Origin: Chryseobacterium jejuense
Lineage (GTDB): Bacteria > Bacteroidota > Bacteroidia > Flavobacteriales > Weeksellaceae
Assembly: GCF_900100075.1 (NCBI RefSeq)
Contig: NZ_FNEG01000005.1
Location: 186,001 to 250,000, forward strand
DNA: 64,000 nt
Direction of reading: 5' to 3'
Position numbers and translations under genes: made by a program
The notes under the pieces: generated by a model
Told to the model about the DNA's origin: nothing
Database searches by the model: none
The model's input: the letters and a program-made list of their open reading frames with translations, nothing else
Part shown: positions 8,847-16,847 of the stretch, piece after piece
How positions within the stretch are numbered: the stretch's first letter is position 1
Layout of the letters: every line of letters begins with the position of its first letter

Positions 8847-10118
8847 TTATTCTGTTCTTAATGCTTCAATTGGTCTAATTTTCACCGCTCTTTGTGCTGG
8901 AATCATTCCAATAATTAATCCTAATACAACCATCACTGCCATGGCTGCAAATACGTTTCCGTAGTTTACTGTTGGATTATAAAAAGGAAACGAGTCTTGT
9001 CCCTGGGTGACCATATTTAAAATCATCAGCACAAAAATTCCAAACATAAATCCCAGCAATCCGGATGAGAGTGTAATCACAACACTTTCCAACAGAATCT
9101 GATTTCTTACTTCTGCTGGTTTTGCTCCCAATGCTCTTCTGATTCCTATTTCCTTGGTTCTTTCTTTTACGGTAATTAAAAGAATGTTTGAAATAGCGAT
9201 AACTCCTGCAAGAATTGTTAATGTTCCTACAATAATGGTTAGAAGCTGCATCCCTGTTAGGAAACCTGTCAATTTTTTAAATTCTTTTCCTAAATTAAAG
9301 CTTCCGAAAGCATTGGTATCTTCTGGAGAAACTTTATTTTTATTTTTCAGCACCTGCTTTACCTCTTCTTCTACTGAATTAACGTTAACATTAGGCTTAC
9401 TTACAATCGCAAACAAGTCTATCTGTTCACCTGCATTATACATTTTAGTATAGGTAGAAAGTGGAATAAAAGCCGTTTGATCATTTTCAAAACCTCCTCC
9501 TTTTTTCACTCTGAAAACACCAATAACATTGAAGAATATTCCTTTTATATTGATAGATTTCCCAATTGGGTTTTCATTTTTCTTGGAATCAAATAAGTTC
9601 TTATAGATTTCTTCTCCAATAACCACTACATTTTTATTTCCTGAAACATCTGCATCATTAATGTACCGCCCAAAAATAAGTTTCTTCTCTGATATTTTAT
9701 TTCCTACAGAATAATCTCCGGTAAGAGAATATGTACTGCTTTTTCCATTCCTAGACATTGATTCACCAGGCGTTCCGGTAAAACTTCCTCTGGCATTTTG
9801 TGGTGATATATAATCAATCCCTATCAGTTTTCTTTTCAACATATCCATATCAGATAAATTGAGATGCACTTCTCTTCCCTTGGGAAATCCTTCATAAGGA
9901 ATAGATGTTTTCTGTGCCCACAAGAAAATTGAATTGGTCGCAAAACCTGAAAACAATTTATCAAAACCATTCTCCATACCTTTTGCTGCCCCAAGAAGGC
10001 TTACATACAAAAACATGCCCCATCCTACTCCAATCATGGTAAGAAATGTGCGGAGTTTATTATTCCTCAATGAATAATAAATTTCCTGCCAAGTATCTAT
10101 TTTAAATATGATATTCAC
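8847..10118 (-). CDS. MacB-like ABC transporter permease (second copy)
   Basis: 423 residues. TM1 is near residues 20-45 (LRTFLTMIGVGWGMFLYVSLLG). A large periplasmic MacB_PCD domain spans about 50-285, and a FtsX domain with three membrane helices fills the C-terminus. The cytoplasmic coupling segment ERTKEIGIRRALGA and the terminal IRPIEALRTE are classical for MacB permeases. It has no ATPase domain, so it must pair with the ATPase encoded at 11531-12220. It is paralogous to the next permease (10213-11445), which suggests a heterodimeric transporter. Spacer to the adaptor gene is 118 nt. Confidence 0.93.
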   Translation of the reverse strand: MNIIFKIDTWQEIYYSLRNNKLRTFLTMIGVGWGMFLYVSLLGAAKGMENGFDKLFSGFATNSIFLWAQKTSIPYEGFPKGREVHLNLSDMDMLKRKLIGIDYISPQNARGSFTGTPGESMSRNGKSSTYSLTGDYSVGNKISEKKLIFGRYINDADVSGNKNVVVIGEEIYKNLFDSKKNENPIGKSINIKGIFFNVIGVFRVKKGGGFENDQTAFIPLSTYTKMYNAGEQIDLFAIVSKPNVNVNSVEEEVKQVLKNKNKVSPEDTNAFGSFNLGKEFKKLTGFLTGMQLLTIIVGTLTILAGVIAISNILLITVKERTKEIGIRRALGAKPAEVRNQILLESVVITLSSGLLGFMFGIFVLMILNMVTQGQDSFPFYNPTVNYGNVFAAMAVMVVLGLIIGMIPAQRAVKIRPIEALRTE

Positions 10119-10212
10119 CTTTCTGAATTATAAATTATTAATAGTTGTAAAAGAGTAAATCAACAAATTGCGATCATTACTGCATTTCCAATTTTATATT
10201 ATTTTCAAATTA

Positions 10213-11445
10213 CTATTCTGTTCTCAATGCTTCAATCGGTTTAATTCTTGAAGCTCTGTATGCTGGAACAAATCCCGCGATCAATCCGGAAAAAACCAAG
10301 GCAATAAATGCCATAAGGATAGATCCCCAACCTACACTTGGACTTTTAATGAAAAACTCTTCAAGACTGTCACCAATCAGGCTCAATGTTAGCACACCTA
10401 CTCCTATTCCAACAAATCCTGAAATCACAGTAATTACTACACTTTCCTGAACAATTAAGGCAACAATTCCTGCTGGTTTCGCTCCAATGGCTTTTCGTAC
10501 CCCGATTTCTTTGGTTCTTTCTTTTACGATATACACCATAATGTTACTGATCCCGATAATCCCGGCTAATAATGTCCCTAATCCAATGAACCCTACAATT
10601 GCAGTAAGAACTGCCATAAAGGTGAATGTGTCATTCATGTTTTTGGCATTATTCCATACACGAACCCCATTTTCATCATCTGGAGACACACTCTTTCTTG
10701 CTTTCAGTTTATCTCTCAGTTCATCTCCATATTTAATAGCGTCCTGAGGGTTAAGTAATTTATCATTATAGGCAATATAAACCGTATTTACCGTGTCAGA
10801 CCCTTTTTTCATCTGCTGTAAAGTGGTAATGGGTACAGTAATATGTCTTTCATCTCTGTCTCCACCATCATCTGAAAACACTCCAACAACTTTAAACATG
10901 GTTCCGTTAATATCCAGTTCTTTACCAATGGAACCTCCGTTTTTAATAAGGTCTCTCTGAACCATTCTTCCGATCACTGCTACATTCTGCTTTCTAGCCA
11001 GGTCAAAAGAATTAATATAACGTCCATCAACAAGCTTTCTATTTTCAATAATTTGCTCTCCCGGCTCTGCGCCATGAATCTGATAAAGACCACTTTCCTT
11101 TCCATATTTCACCATTAAATTGGTAGCATATCTTGGACTGGATGCTCCTACTTTTTCTTTTTCTGTATTAACAAGAAAGTCATAGTCATCATTATTCATA
11201 CTCACACTTCTATCGGACTGTAATCCTTTATAAGCTAAAGTTGTTTTTCCTGTATAAATGGTAATCAGATTTTTAGCATCACCTGCAAACCCTTCCGAGA
11301 AAGCGTTCTGAAGCCCTTGTCCTATTCCAAAAAGTACAATGAAAATAAACAGTCCTAAAGCTACTGTAAATCCCGAAAGTACTGTCCGAAGTACATTACT
11401 ACGGATAGAACTGAATATTTCCTGCCAACGATCTAGGTCAAACAT
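10213..11445 (-). CDS. MacB-like ABC transporter permease (first copy)
   Basis: 410 residues with the same layout as its downstream paralogue: TM1 near residues 20-42, a periplasmic domain to about 285, three C-terminal helices, the coupling motif ERTKEIGVRKAIGA and the terminal IKPIEALRTE. The first helix (SGFTVALGLFIFIVLFGIG) differs from its partner, as expected of a specialised heterodimer. It lies 85 nt downstream of the ATPase gene in the same direction. Typical MacB fuses ATPase and permease; here they are separate, as in LolCDE/YknXYZ-type systems. Confidence 0.93.
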   Translation of the reverse strand: MFDLDRWQEIFSSIRSNVLRTVLSGFTVALGLFIFIVLFGIGQGLQNAFSEGFAGDAKNLITIYTGKTTLAYKGLQSDRSVSMNNDDYDFLVNTEKEKVGASSPRYATNLMVKYGKESGLYQIHGAEPGEQIIENRKLVDGRYINSFDLARKQNVAVIGRMVQRDLIKNGGSIGKELDINGTMFKVVGVFSDDGGDRDERHITVPITTLQQMKKGSDTVNTVYIAYNDKLLNPQDAIKYGDELRDKLKARKSVSPDDENGVRVWNNAKNMNDTFTFMAVLTAIVGFIGLGTLLAGIIGISNIMVYIVKERTKEIGVRKAIGAKPAGIVALIVQESVVITVISGFVGIGVGVLTLSLIGDSLEEFFIKSPSVGWGSILMAFIALVFSGLIAGFVPAYRASRIKPIEALRTE

Positions 11446-11530
11446 TTTTATTAATATTAAAAGATTGAAAAATTAAAAGAATAGCATCATTCAATTTTCA
11501 AATTATCTCATTTTCAAATTATCAAATTGT

Positions 11531-12220
11531 TTAAAGCACAATCTGTTTAATAAACTCATCACTTTCAATGACACCATCCTTCAGTATAACATTTCTCTTC
11601 GTCTGTGCTGCTACATCCGGTTCGTGGGTTACTACAATGATTGTTTTTCCTTCATTGTTAATATCCTGAAGAAGCTTCATAATATCATGAGTGGTCTTTG
11701 AATCCAATGCTCCGGTAGGCTCATCCGCCAATACCACTTTCGGATTGGTTATCAAAGCTCTTGCGATAGCTACCCTTTGCTTCTGCCCCCCTGAAAGTTC
11801 GTTCGGAAGGTGATCTGCCCATTGTGCAAGCCCTACTTTTTCCAGATATTCCATTGCTTTTTGATTACGTTCCTTTCTTGGTACATTTTGGTAATATAGT
11901 GGAAGAGCAACATTTTCAAGAGCGGTTTTATAACTGATAAGATTAAAAGACTGGAAAATAAATCCTAAAAACTTACTTCTGTATTCTGCAGCTTTTACTT
12001 CTGATAAATGTTCAATAGGAACGCCATCCAATTCATAGGTTCCTGAATCTTTTTCATCCAGAATACCAATAATATTAAGAAGGGTAGATTTTCCGGAACC
12101 GGAACTTCCCATAATAGAAACAAACTCTCCTTCTGAAATATTCAGATTGATTCCCTTCAAAACATGAAGTTTGCTTTTTCCTGTATCGTATGATTTATGT
12201 AAATCCTGAATTACTAACAT
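11531..12220 (-). CDS. MacB/LolD-type ABC transporter ATP-binding protein
   Basis: 229-residue stand-alone nucleotide-binding subunit that energises the two downstream permeases. Walker A GSSGSGKST is at residues 38-46, the Q-loop FIFQSFNL near 88, the signature LSGGQKQR at 142-149, and Walker B VVLADEP at 162-168 followed by TGALDSKT. The switch histidine is in VTHEPDVA. It is the first gene of the operon. No clear TAnnTTTG motif was found in front of it. Confidence 0.95.
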   Translation of the reverse strand: MLVIQDLHKSYDTGKSKLHVLKGINLNISEGEFVSIMGSSGSGKSTLLNIIGILDEKDSGTYELDGVPIEHLSEVKAAEYRSKFLGFIFQSFNLISYKTALENVALPLYYQNVPRKERNQKAMEYLEKVGLAQWADHLPNELSGGQKQRVAIARALITNPKVVLADEPTGALDSKTTHDIMKLLQDINNEGKTIIVVTHEPDVAAQTKRNVILKDGVIESDEFIKQIVL

Positions 12221-12644
12221 TAAGTGATGTATGTTTTATACCCAATAAGTAGATGATATTTTCAAATTGTTACAAGAATGAAAATTTATTCAAATATTTT
12301 TTTGTTTAACATTTTAAACCTTTATTTAAAGCAACTTATTAATTTTTGTTTAACTGTAACTTGAGTTTTCCATGCATTTATACCCTATATAGCCGTCTAG
12401 CCTATTATTTGTGCCTGTTTCATGTAAATGTGGAAAACTTTTACAGCTAAAAGTCAGCCTATTAGTATTTACCTCTTTCAAAATCAGTTCTTTTTTTCGA
12501 ACTTTGTAAATAGATTCTGTTCAGAAAAGAAAACTTACAATGTGAATAATTTAAATTCACAACCATCACAAAAACAAAAAGTTAAATACTTTCTGAACAT
12601 TATCCACAGAGATCTGAATTATTTAATTATAAAGATATTTTAAT
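12221..12644. other. nrd leader / divergent intergenic region
   Basis: 424 bases between the divergent ABC ATPase and nrdB. It holds a long-range inverted repeat (12365-12438, separate entry), a 9-base direct repeat AGCCTATTA at 12399-12407 and 12456-12464, and a near-consensus -7 box GAACTTTG at 12499-12506. The open frame at 12428-12643 has Phe/Asn/Lys-rich composition and no recognisable fold; I do not count it as a gene. Confidence 0.6.
12365..12438 (+). promoter_or_regulatory. possible structured leader or operator element upstream of nrdB
   Basis: GTTTTCCA-TG-CATTTA (12365-12380) pairs with TAAATG-TGGAAAAC (12425-12438): 14 base pairs with a 2-nt bulge, closing a 44-nt internal region that contains CCCTATATAGCC and one AGCCTATTA copy. 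Such a stem could be a cis-regulatory RNA if transcribed, or a looping operator. It matches no riboswitch class I know. Confidence 0.35.
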
Positions 12645-13619
12645 ATGGGAATTTTTGATAAGAGAGTAAGTTATAAGCCATTTGAATACCCGGAGGTTCT
12701 TCAATTTGTAGAAGCCATCAACAAATCGTTCTGGGTACATTCGGAAGTGGACTTTACTGCAGATGTACAAGATTTTCATTCGCAGTTGGAGCCACATGAA
12801 AAGAATGCTGTGAAAAATGCGCTTTTAGCCATTGCACAGATTGAGGTGTCTGTAAAGACATTCTGGGGGAATTTATACAACCACCTTCCGAAACCGGAAT
12901 TCAATGGATTAGGATCTACTTTCGCAGAATGCGAGTTCCGTCATTCTGAAGCATATTCCCGTTTATTGGAGGTATTAGGATATAATGACGAATTCCTTAA
13001 TGTAATTGAAATTCCAGCGGTAAAAGGTAGAATTGAGTTCCTTGGAAATGCTTTAAAGCATGCCAACTCTGCTACTCCTAAAGAATATGTTTCTGCATTA
13101 TTGCTATTCAGTATCTTAGTAGAAAACGTTTCTCTTTTCTCTCAATTTGCCATCATCCTTTCTTTCACAAGATTCAAAGGATTCATGAAAAATGTTTCCA
13201 ATATCATTGCATGGACTTCTGTAGATGAGCAAATTCACGCTAATGCAGGAATCTATCTTATCAACAAAATCCGTGAAGAACAACCTGATCTTTTAACTGA
13301 AAGCGATATTGAAGACATCTATACTCTTGTAGACGAATCTATTGAAAAAGAAGGAGATATTCTTACATGGATCTTTGAATTAGGAGAAATTGATAACGTA
13401 TCTAAAGAAGATCTATTGAACTTCATGAAATACCGTGTAGATGATAGTTTGAAGAAAATCAACATGAAAACAAGATATAACATCACTCCAGAACAATACA
13501 GACCAATGGTTTGGTTCGAAGAGGAAGTTTTTGCTAATTCATTAGATGATTTCTTTGCAAAAAGACCTGTAGATTACACGAAACACGATAAGAGTATTAC
13601 AGCAAACGACTTGTTCTAA
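12645..13619 (+). CDS. nrdB: class I ribonucleotide reductase, small (radical) subunit
   Basis: Houses the diiron-tyrosyl cofactor that starts ribonucleotide reduction in NrdA. 324 residues. All six metal ligands can be aligned: Glu67 (in the Asp position), Glu97 and His100 in ECEFRH, Glu160 in LVENVS, and Glu195 and His198 in DEQIH. The radical tyrosine position is Tyr104 (HSEAY), so this is not a Tyr-less class Ic or ligand-depleted class Ie protein. There is no ATP-cone at either end, unlike some flavobacterial NrdBs. The start follows an AT-rich leader without a Shine-Dalgarno sequence. It is the first gene of nrdB-ABM-nrdA. Confidence 0.96.
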   Translation: MGIFDKRVSYKPFEYPEVLQFVEAINKSFWVHSEVDFTADVQDFHSQLEPHEKNAVKNALLAIAQIEVSVKTFWGNLYNHLPKPEFNGLGSTFAECEFRHSEAYSRLLEVLGYNDEFLNVIEIPAVKGRIEFLGNALKHANSATPKEYVSALLLFSILVENVSLFSQFAIILSFTRFKGFMKNVSNIIAWTSVDEQIHANAGIYLINKIREEQPDLLTESDIEDIYTLVDESIEKEGDILTWIFELGEIDNVSKEDLLNFMKYRVDDSLKKINMKTRYNITPEQYRPMVWFEEEVFANSLDDFFAKRPVDYTKHDKSITANDLF

Positions 13620-13718
13620 TGTAAGGGCGCGAGCGAAGCGAGCGTCAAAAAGTATTAGGATTAATAATTCCTCATACTTCAAAACAGAACAACAGTTAAC
13701 TTAATAAGCACAAATAAT

Positions 13719-14009
13719 ATGATTAATGTAATAGTAAGCTACACCGTAAAACCTGAATTTGTTCCTGCCAATAAAGCCAATATTCAAAATTTTTTGAATG
13801 ATTTTAAAAATCTGGATCAGTCAACATTTGAATACAAGGTTTTCGTAAAGGAGGATGGCGTTACTTTTCTACATTATTCAAACTACATTAATGAAGACGT
13901 TCAGCATGAAGTTTTGAATGTTCCTTCTTTTAAGGAATTTCAAAGGTTGAGAGATGAAAGCGGACTGAACGACTCTCACAAAGTAGAATTTTTACAATCA
14001 ATAATATAA
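13719..14009 (+). CDS. ABM-like (antibiotic biosynthesis monooxygenase-fold) small protein
   Basis: 96 residues with the ferredoxin-like beta-alpha-beta pattern of the ABM superfamily: MINVIVSYTVKPEFV, a helix, Y-K-V-F-V-K-E-D-G, then FLHYSNYINEDVQHEVL and FKEFQRLRDE. Such proteins are often quinol or small-molecule monooxygenases, or dimeric proteins of unknown function. It sits between nrdB and nrdA in the same direction (99 nt and 55 nt spacers), so it should be co-expressed with ribonucleotide reductase. Any role in radical maintenance is speculation. Confidence 0.75.
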   Translation: MINVIVSYTVKPEFVPANKANIQNFLNDFKNLDQSTFEYKVFVKEDGVTFLHYSNYINEDVQHEVLNVPSFKEFQRLRDESGLNDSHKVEFLQSII

Positions 14010-14018
14010 AAAAACAAA

Positions 14019-14048
14019 ATTCCGGAGTGGGAATCTCATTCCGGAATT
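14019..14048 (+). promoter_or_regulatory. intercistronic hairpin between the ABM gene and nrdA
   Basis: AATTCCGGA (14019-14027) and TCCGGAATT (14040-14048) form a perfect 9-bp stem. The inner bases can add weak pairs. No T-run follows on the plus strand, so it is unlikely to terminate; an RNA-stability or processing element setting the NrdA:NrdB ratio is possible. The hairpin ends 16 nt before the nrdA ATG. Confidence 0.5.
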
Positions 14049-14064
14049 CGAAAATATAACATCT

Positions 14065-15723
14065 ATGGAAGAGCAAAATTCAAATATATGGTGGCTCAAC
14101 GAAGAGTCTGAGCAGATGCTGAACAGAGGATATCTGTTGAAAGGTGAAACGGTAGACGGAGCTATCGACAGAATTACCACCGCTGCTGCAAAAAGATTAT
14201 ACAAACCGGAACTTCAAGCGGCATTCAAAGAAATGATTACAAAAGGGTGGATCAGCTTCTCTTCTCCTGTATGGGCTAATATGGGAACAGAAAGAGGTCT
14301 TCCAATCTCTTGTTTCAACGCTCACATTCCGGACAGCATTGAAGGAATTACTCATAAAATGGGTGAAGTGATCATGCAGACTAAAATCGGAGGTGGTACT
14401 TCAGGATATTTCGGAGAGCTGAGAAACAGAGGAACAGCTGTAACTGATAACGGAAAATCTTCAGGAGCGGTTTCATTCATGAAGCTTTTTGATACTGCTA
14501 TGGATGTTGTTTCTCAAGGAGGTGTAAGAAGAGGTGCTTTTGCTGCTTACTTAGATATTGACCACGGAGATATTGAAGAATTTTTATCCATTAAAGATAT
14601 TGGTAGTCCAATTCAAAACCTATTTACCGGAGTATGTGTACCAGATTACTGGATGCAGGATATGATTGACGGTGATATGGAAAAACGTAAAGTTTGGGCA
14701 AGAGTATTGGAAAGTCGCCAACAAAAAGGTCTTCCTTATATTTTCTTCACCGATAACGTAAACAGAAACAAACCACAGGTATATAAAGACCATGGAATGA
14801 CGGTAAACGCAAGTAACCTTTGTTCTGAGATCATGCTTCCTTCCACAATGGAAGAATCATTCATCTGCTGTCTGTCTTCTATGAACCTTGAATTGTATGA
14901 TGAGTGGAAAGATACAGATGCTGTTAAATTAGCCGTATACTTCCTTGATGCTGTATTATCTGAGTTCATTGATAAAACTGAAGGAAACTACTACTTACAG
15001 GGAGCAAGAAACTTCGCAATGCGTCACAGAGCTCTTGGATTAGGAGTTTTAGGATATCATTCTTACCTACAGAAAAATATGATTCCGTTTGAAAGCTTTG
15101 AAGCTACTCAGTTCAACGCAAGAGCATTCAGACATATTAAAGATCAGGCTGAGCAAGCTTCAAGAGAACTTGCCAACATCTATGGAGAACCGGAAGTATT
15201 GAAAGGATACGGATTAAGAAATACCACTACAATGGCTATTGCTCCTACCACTTCAAGTTCTGCAATTTTAGGACAAACTTCTCCTGGAATTGAGCCTTTC
15301 TCTTCCAACTATTATAAAGCAGGTCTGGCTAAAGGAAACTTTATGCGTAAGAACAAATACCTGGCAAAACTATTGAAAGAAAAAGGATTGGATAATGAGG
15401 AGACATGGAGAACCATCATGTTGAATCACGGATCTGTACAACATCTGAATGAGCTTACTCCTGAAGAAAAGGCAGTATTCAAAACATTCAAGGAAATCTC
15501 TCCAATGGAGATCATTTCTCAGGCTGCACAAAGACAACAATACATTGACCAGGCACAATCTCTGAACCTTCAGATTCCTTCTACAATGCCTGTAAAAGAT
15601 GTAAATTATCTGTATATCGAAGCTTGGAAAAAAGGAGTAAAAACACTTTACTACCAAAGAAGTTCTTCCGTTTCAAAAGAAATGATGGTGAACTTTGTAT
15701 CATGCTCAAGCTGCGAAGCATAA
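14065..15723 (+). CDS. nrdA: class I ribonucleotide reductase, large (catalytic) subunit
   Basis: Reduces ribonucleoside diphosphates to deoxyribonucleotides. Only 552 residues against about 760 for E. coli NrdA, because the N-terminal ATP-cone is absent; the protein starts almost directly with the barrel. Active-site features: Cys83 in LPISCFN, the N-L-C-S-E segment with Asn251, Cys253 and Glu255, the partner cysteine in SFICCLSS (268-269), and the C-terminal redox pair CSSC at 547-550. The specificity region QTKIGGGTSGYFGELRNRG is visible. Loss of the cone implies no dATP overall-activity switch in this subunit, and NrdB also lacks one. The last gene of its operon, followed by a strong terminator. 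Confidence 0.97.
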   Translation: MEEQNSNIWWLNEESEQMLNRGYLLKGETVDGAIDRITTAAAKRLYKPELQAAFKEMITKGWISFSSPVWANMGTERGLPISCFNAHIPDSIEGITHKMGEVIMQTKIGGGTSGYFGELRNRGTAVTDNGKSSGAVSFMKLFDTAMDVVSQGGVRRGAFAAYLDIDHGDIEEFLSIKDIGSPIQNLFTGVCVPDYWMQDMIDGDMEKRKVWARVLESRQQKGLPYIFFTDNVNRNKPQVYKDHGMTVNASNLCSEIMLPSTMEESFICCLSSMNLELYDEWKDTDAVKLAVYFLDAVLSEFIDKTEGNYYLQGARNFAMRHRALGLGVLGYHSYLQKNMIPFESFEATQFNARAFRHIKDQAEQASRELANIYGEPEVLKGYGLRNTTTMAIAPTTSSSAILGQTSPGIEPFSSNYYKAGLAKGNFMRKNKYLAKLLKEKGLDNEETWRTIMLNHGSVQHLNELTPEEKAVFKTFKEISPMEIISQAAQRQQYIDQAQSLNLQIPSTMPVKDVNYLYIEAWKKGVKTLYYQRSSSVSKEMMVNFVSCSSCEA

Positions 15724-15752
15724 GATCAAATAATAAACACACTATATAGTGG

Positions 15753-15778
15753 AGCACACCTTTTGGGTGTGCTTTTTT
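15753..15778 (+). terminator. terminator of the nrd operon
   Basis: AGCACACC (15753-15760) pairs with GGTGTGCT (about 15766-15773) over a TTTTG loop and is followed by a T-run. A classical intrinsic terminator 30 nt after the nrdA stop. Confidence 0.92.
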
Positions 15779-15940
15779 TATTGTAATTAAACTTTAACAA
15801 AAATTTAACATTTAGGTTTAAAAAAATTATTTTCTTTTAATCGTCTATTAATACAGAAAATATTAAGCTTGCACTCCCCAAATAGTGAATCAAGTCCCTC
15901 TATCATTGTTTTTTTATTATTAATATGAAGTGATTTTATT

Positions 15941-15948
15941 TACATTTG
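15941..15948 (+). promoter_or_regulatory. candidate -7 box for the secreted protein/lectin operon
   Basis: TACATTTG matches TAnnTTTG exactly. No TTG lies at the proper -33 spacing and the distance to the ATG at 16269 is long, so it is tentative. Confidence 0.35.
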
Positions 15949-16138
15949 TTGAAGATAAACCAAATAAAACAGTTTTTAGCAAAGAAAATATCAACCATCA
16001 GACTTATTATTAAACATAAATTTAATACGAAATAAAGATTGTATTTTAATTTAAATTAACAAAACTTTTTTGATGATTGAAAAGTAATTCTTAGAACTGA
16101 TTATTTTTTAAAAACACAATATAAAAGAGAAAAATAAA

Positions 16139-16163
16139 TACATTATAAACACAATATAATGTA
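16139..16163 (+). repeat. inverted repeat in the leader of the secreted-protein operon
   Basis: TACATTATA (16139-16147) and TATAATGTA (16155-16163) are perfect 9-base arms around AACACAA. It could be an operator or an RNA hairpin; there is no T-run after it. Confidence 0.55.
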
Positions 16164-16268
16164 TTCTAATCCACCTTTTAATTTAAAAAAACACAAAAAT
16201 AAAACTCAGATAGCAAATTACTCATAGCAAAAAATTGCTACAATATAAACACAAACAATTATTTCGAA

Positions 16269-16841
16269 ATGAACAAAATTATTACCCTAATGATGGCAAT
16301 GGCCAGCATTACTCTTTACGCACAGGTAGGAATTAATACTTCTTCTCCCGATCAGAGCGCAGTTTTAGATGTTACAAGTACTTCCAAAGGGGTGCTACTA
16401 CCAAGAATCAGTAATCTATCTTCTGTTACCAATCCAGCCACAGGGCTCATTATTTTTGATGTCAACAAAAAATGCATCAGCCAAAATGTAGGAACGCCTG
16501 CAACCCCGGATTGGACATGCCTTTCTCCGTATGTATCTAAATTTTTCTACATGCCGAGTATAGTTTTTGATACCACAACAACTTCAACAGGCCAAACGAA
16601 AGATCTGTACACATTGTATAAAAATCAGTTTTCGAATGTTCCAACAAATGCCAGAAGTGCATCTGCTCCGGCTTCGATACCCTTTTTTCCTAATGCAACA
16701 GATTTATACTATTATGTAACGGGTTATGACACTTCTGTTTTTAAAATAAACAGCGTCAGCAGCACGGGTGTATTGAATTATGATGTTTTATCCAATGCGA
16801 CTTCAGCATCTTTCATCAATATCGTATTTGTTGTAAAATAA
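16269..16841 (+). CDS. secreted surface protein of unknown function
   Basis: 190 residues. A Sec signal peptide (MNKIITLMMAMASITLYAQ) precedes VGINTSSPDQSAVLDV and STSKGVLLPR, a head motif repeatedly seen at the start of Bacteroidetes exported proteins and adhesin-like surface proteins. The remainder is Ser/Thr/Asn-rich, likely beta-structured, with two cysteines (KKCISQ, WTCLSP) that may form a disulfide. No type IX secretion C-terminal domain is recognisable. It is followed after 6 nt by the lectin-like gene, so the two are co-transcribed and probably form a surface pair. Confidence 0.75.
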   Translation: MNKIITLMMAMASITLYAQVGINTSSPDQSAVLDVTSTSKGVLLPRISNLSSVTNPATGLIIFDVNKKCISQNVGTPATPDWTCLSPYVSKFFYMPSIVFDTTTTSTGQTKDLYTLYKNQFSNVPTNARSASAPASIPFFPNATDLYYYVTGYDTSVFKINSVSSTGVLNYDVLSNATSASFINIVFVVK

Positions 16842-16847
16842 ACAGCC

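Larger units (their letters stand above)
15779..16268. other. long AT-rich leader upstream of the secreted-protein operon
   Basis: About 490 bases with no gene. It contains a -7 box TACATTTG (15941-15948), an inverted repeat (16139-16163) and several copies of AAACACAATAT-like sequence near 16112, 16147 and 16243. If the -7 box is used, the transcript has a leader of about 310 nt. Confidence 0.55.

Noticed and set aside
12382..12396. NrdR-like box TACCCTATATAGCCG
   Set aside because: Only the centre fits; the spacing and second box expected for NrdR are absent.
12428..12643. 71-residue open frame upstream of nrdB
   Set aside because: Low-complexity, Phe/Asn/Lys-rich, overlaps the leader element; no start context or homology recognised.
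13620..13650. GC-rich GCGAGCG-AA-GCGAGCG after nrdB as a terminator
   Set aside because: It is a direct, not inverted, repeat, cannot form a hairpin and has no T-run.
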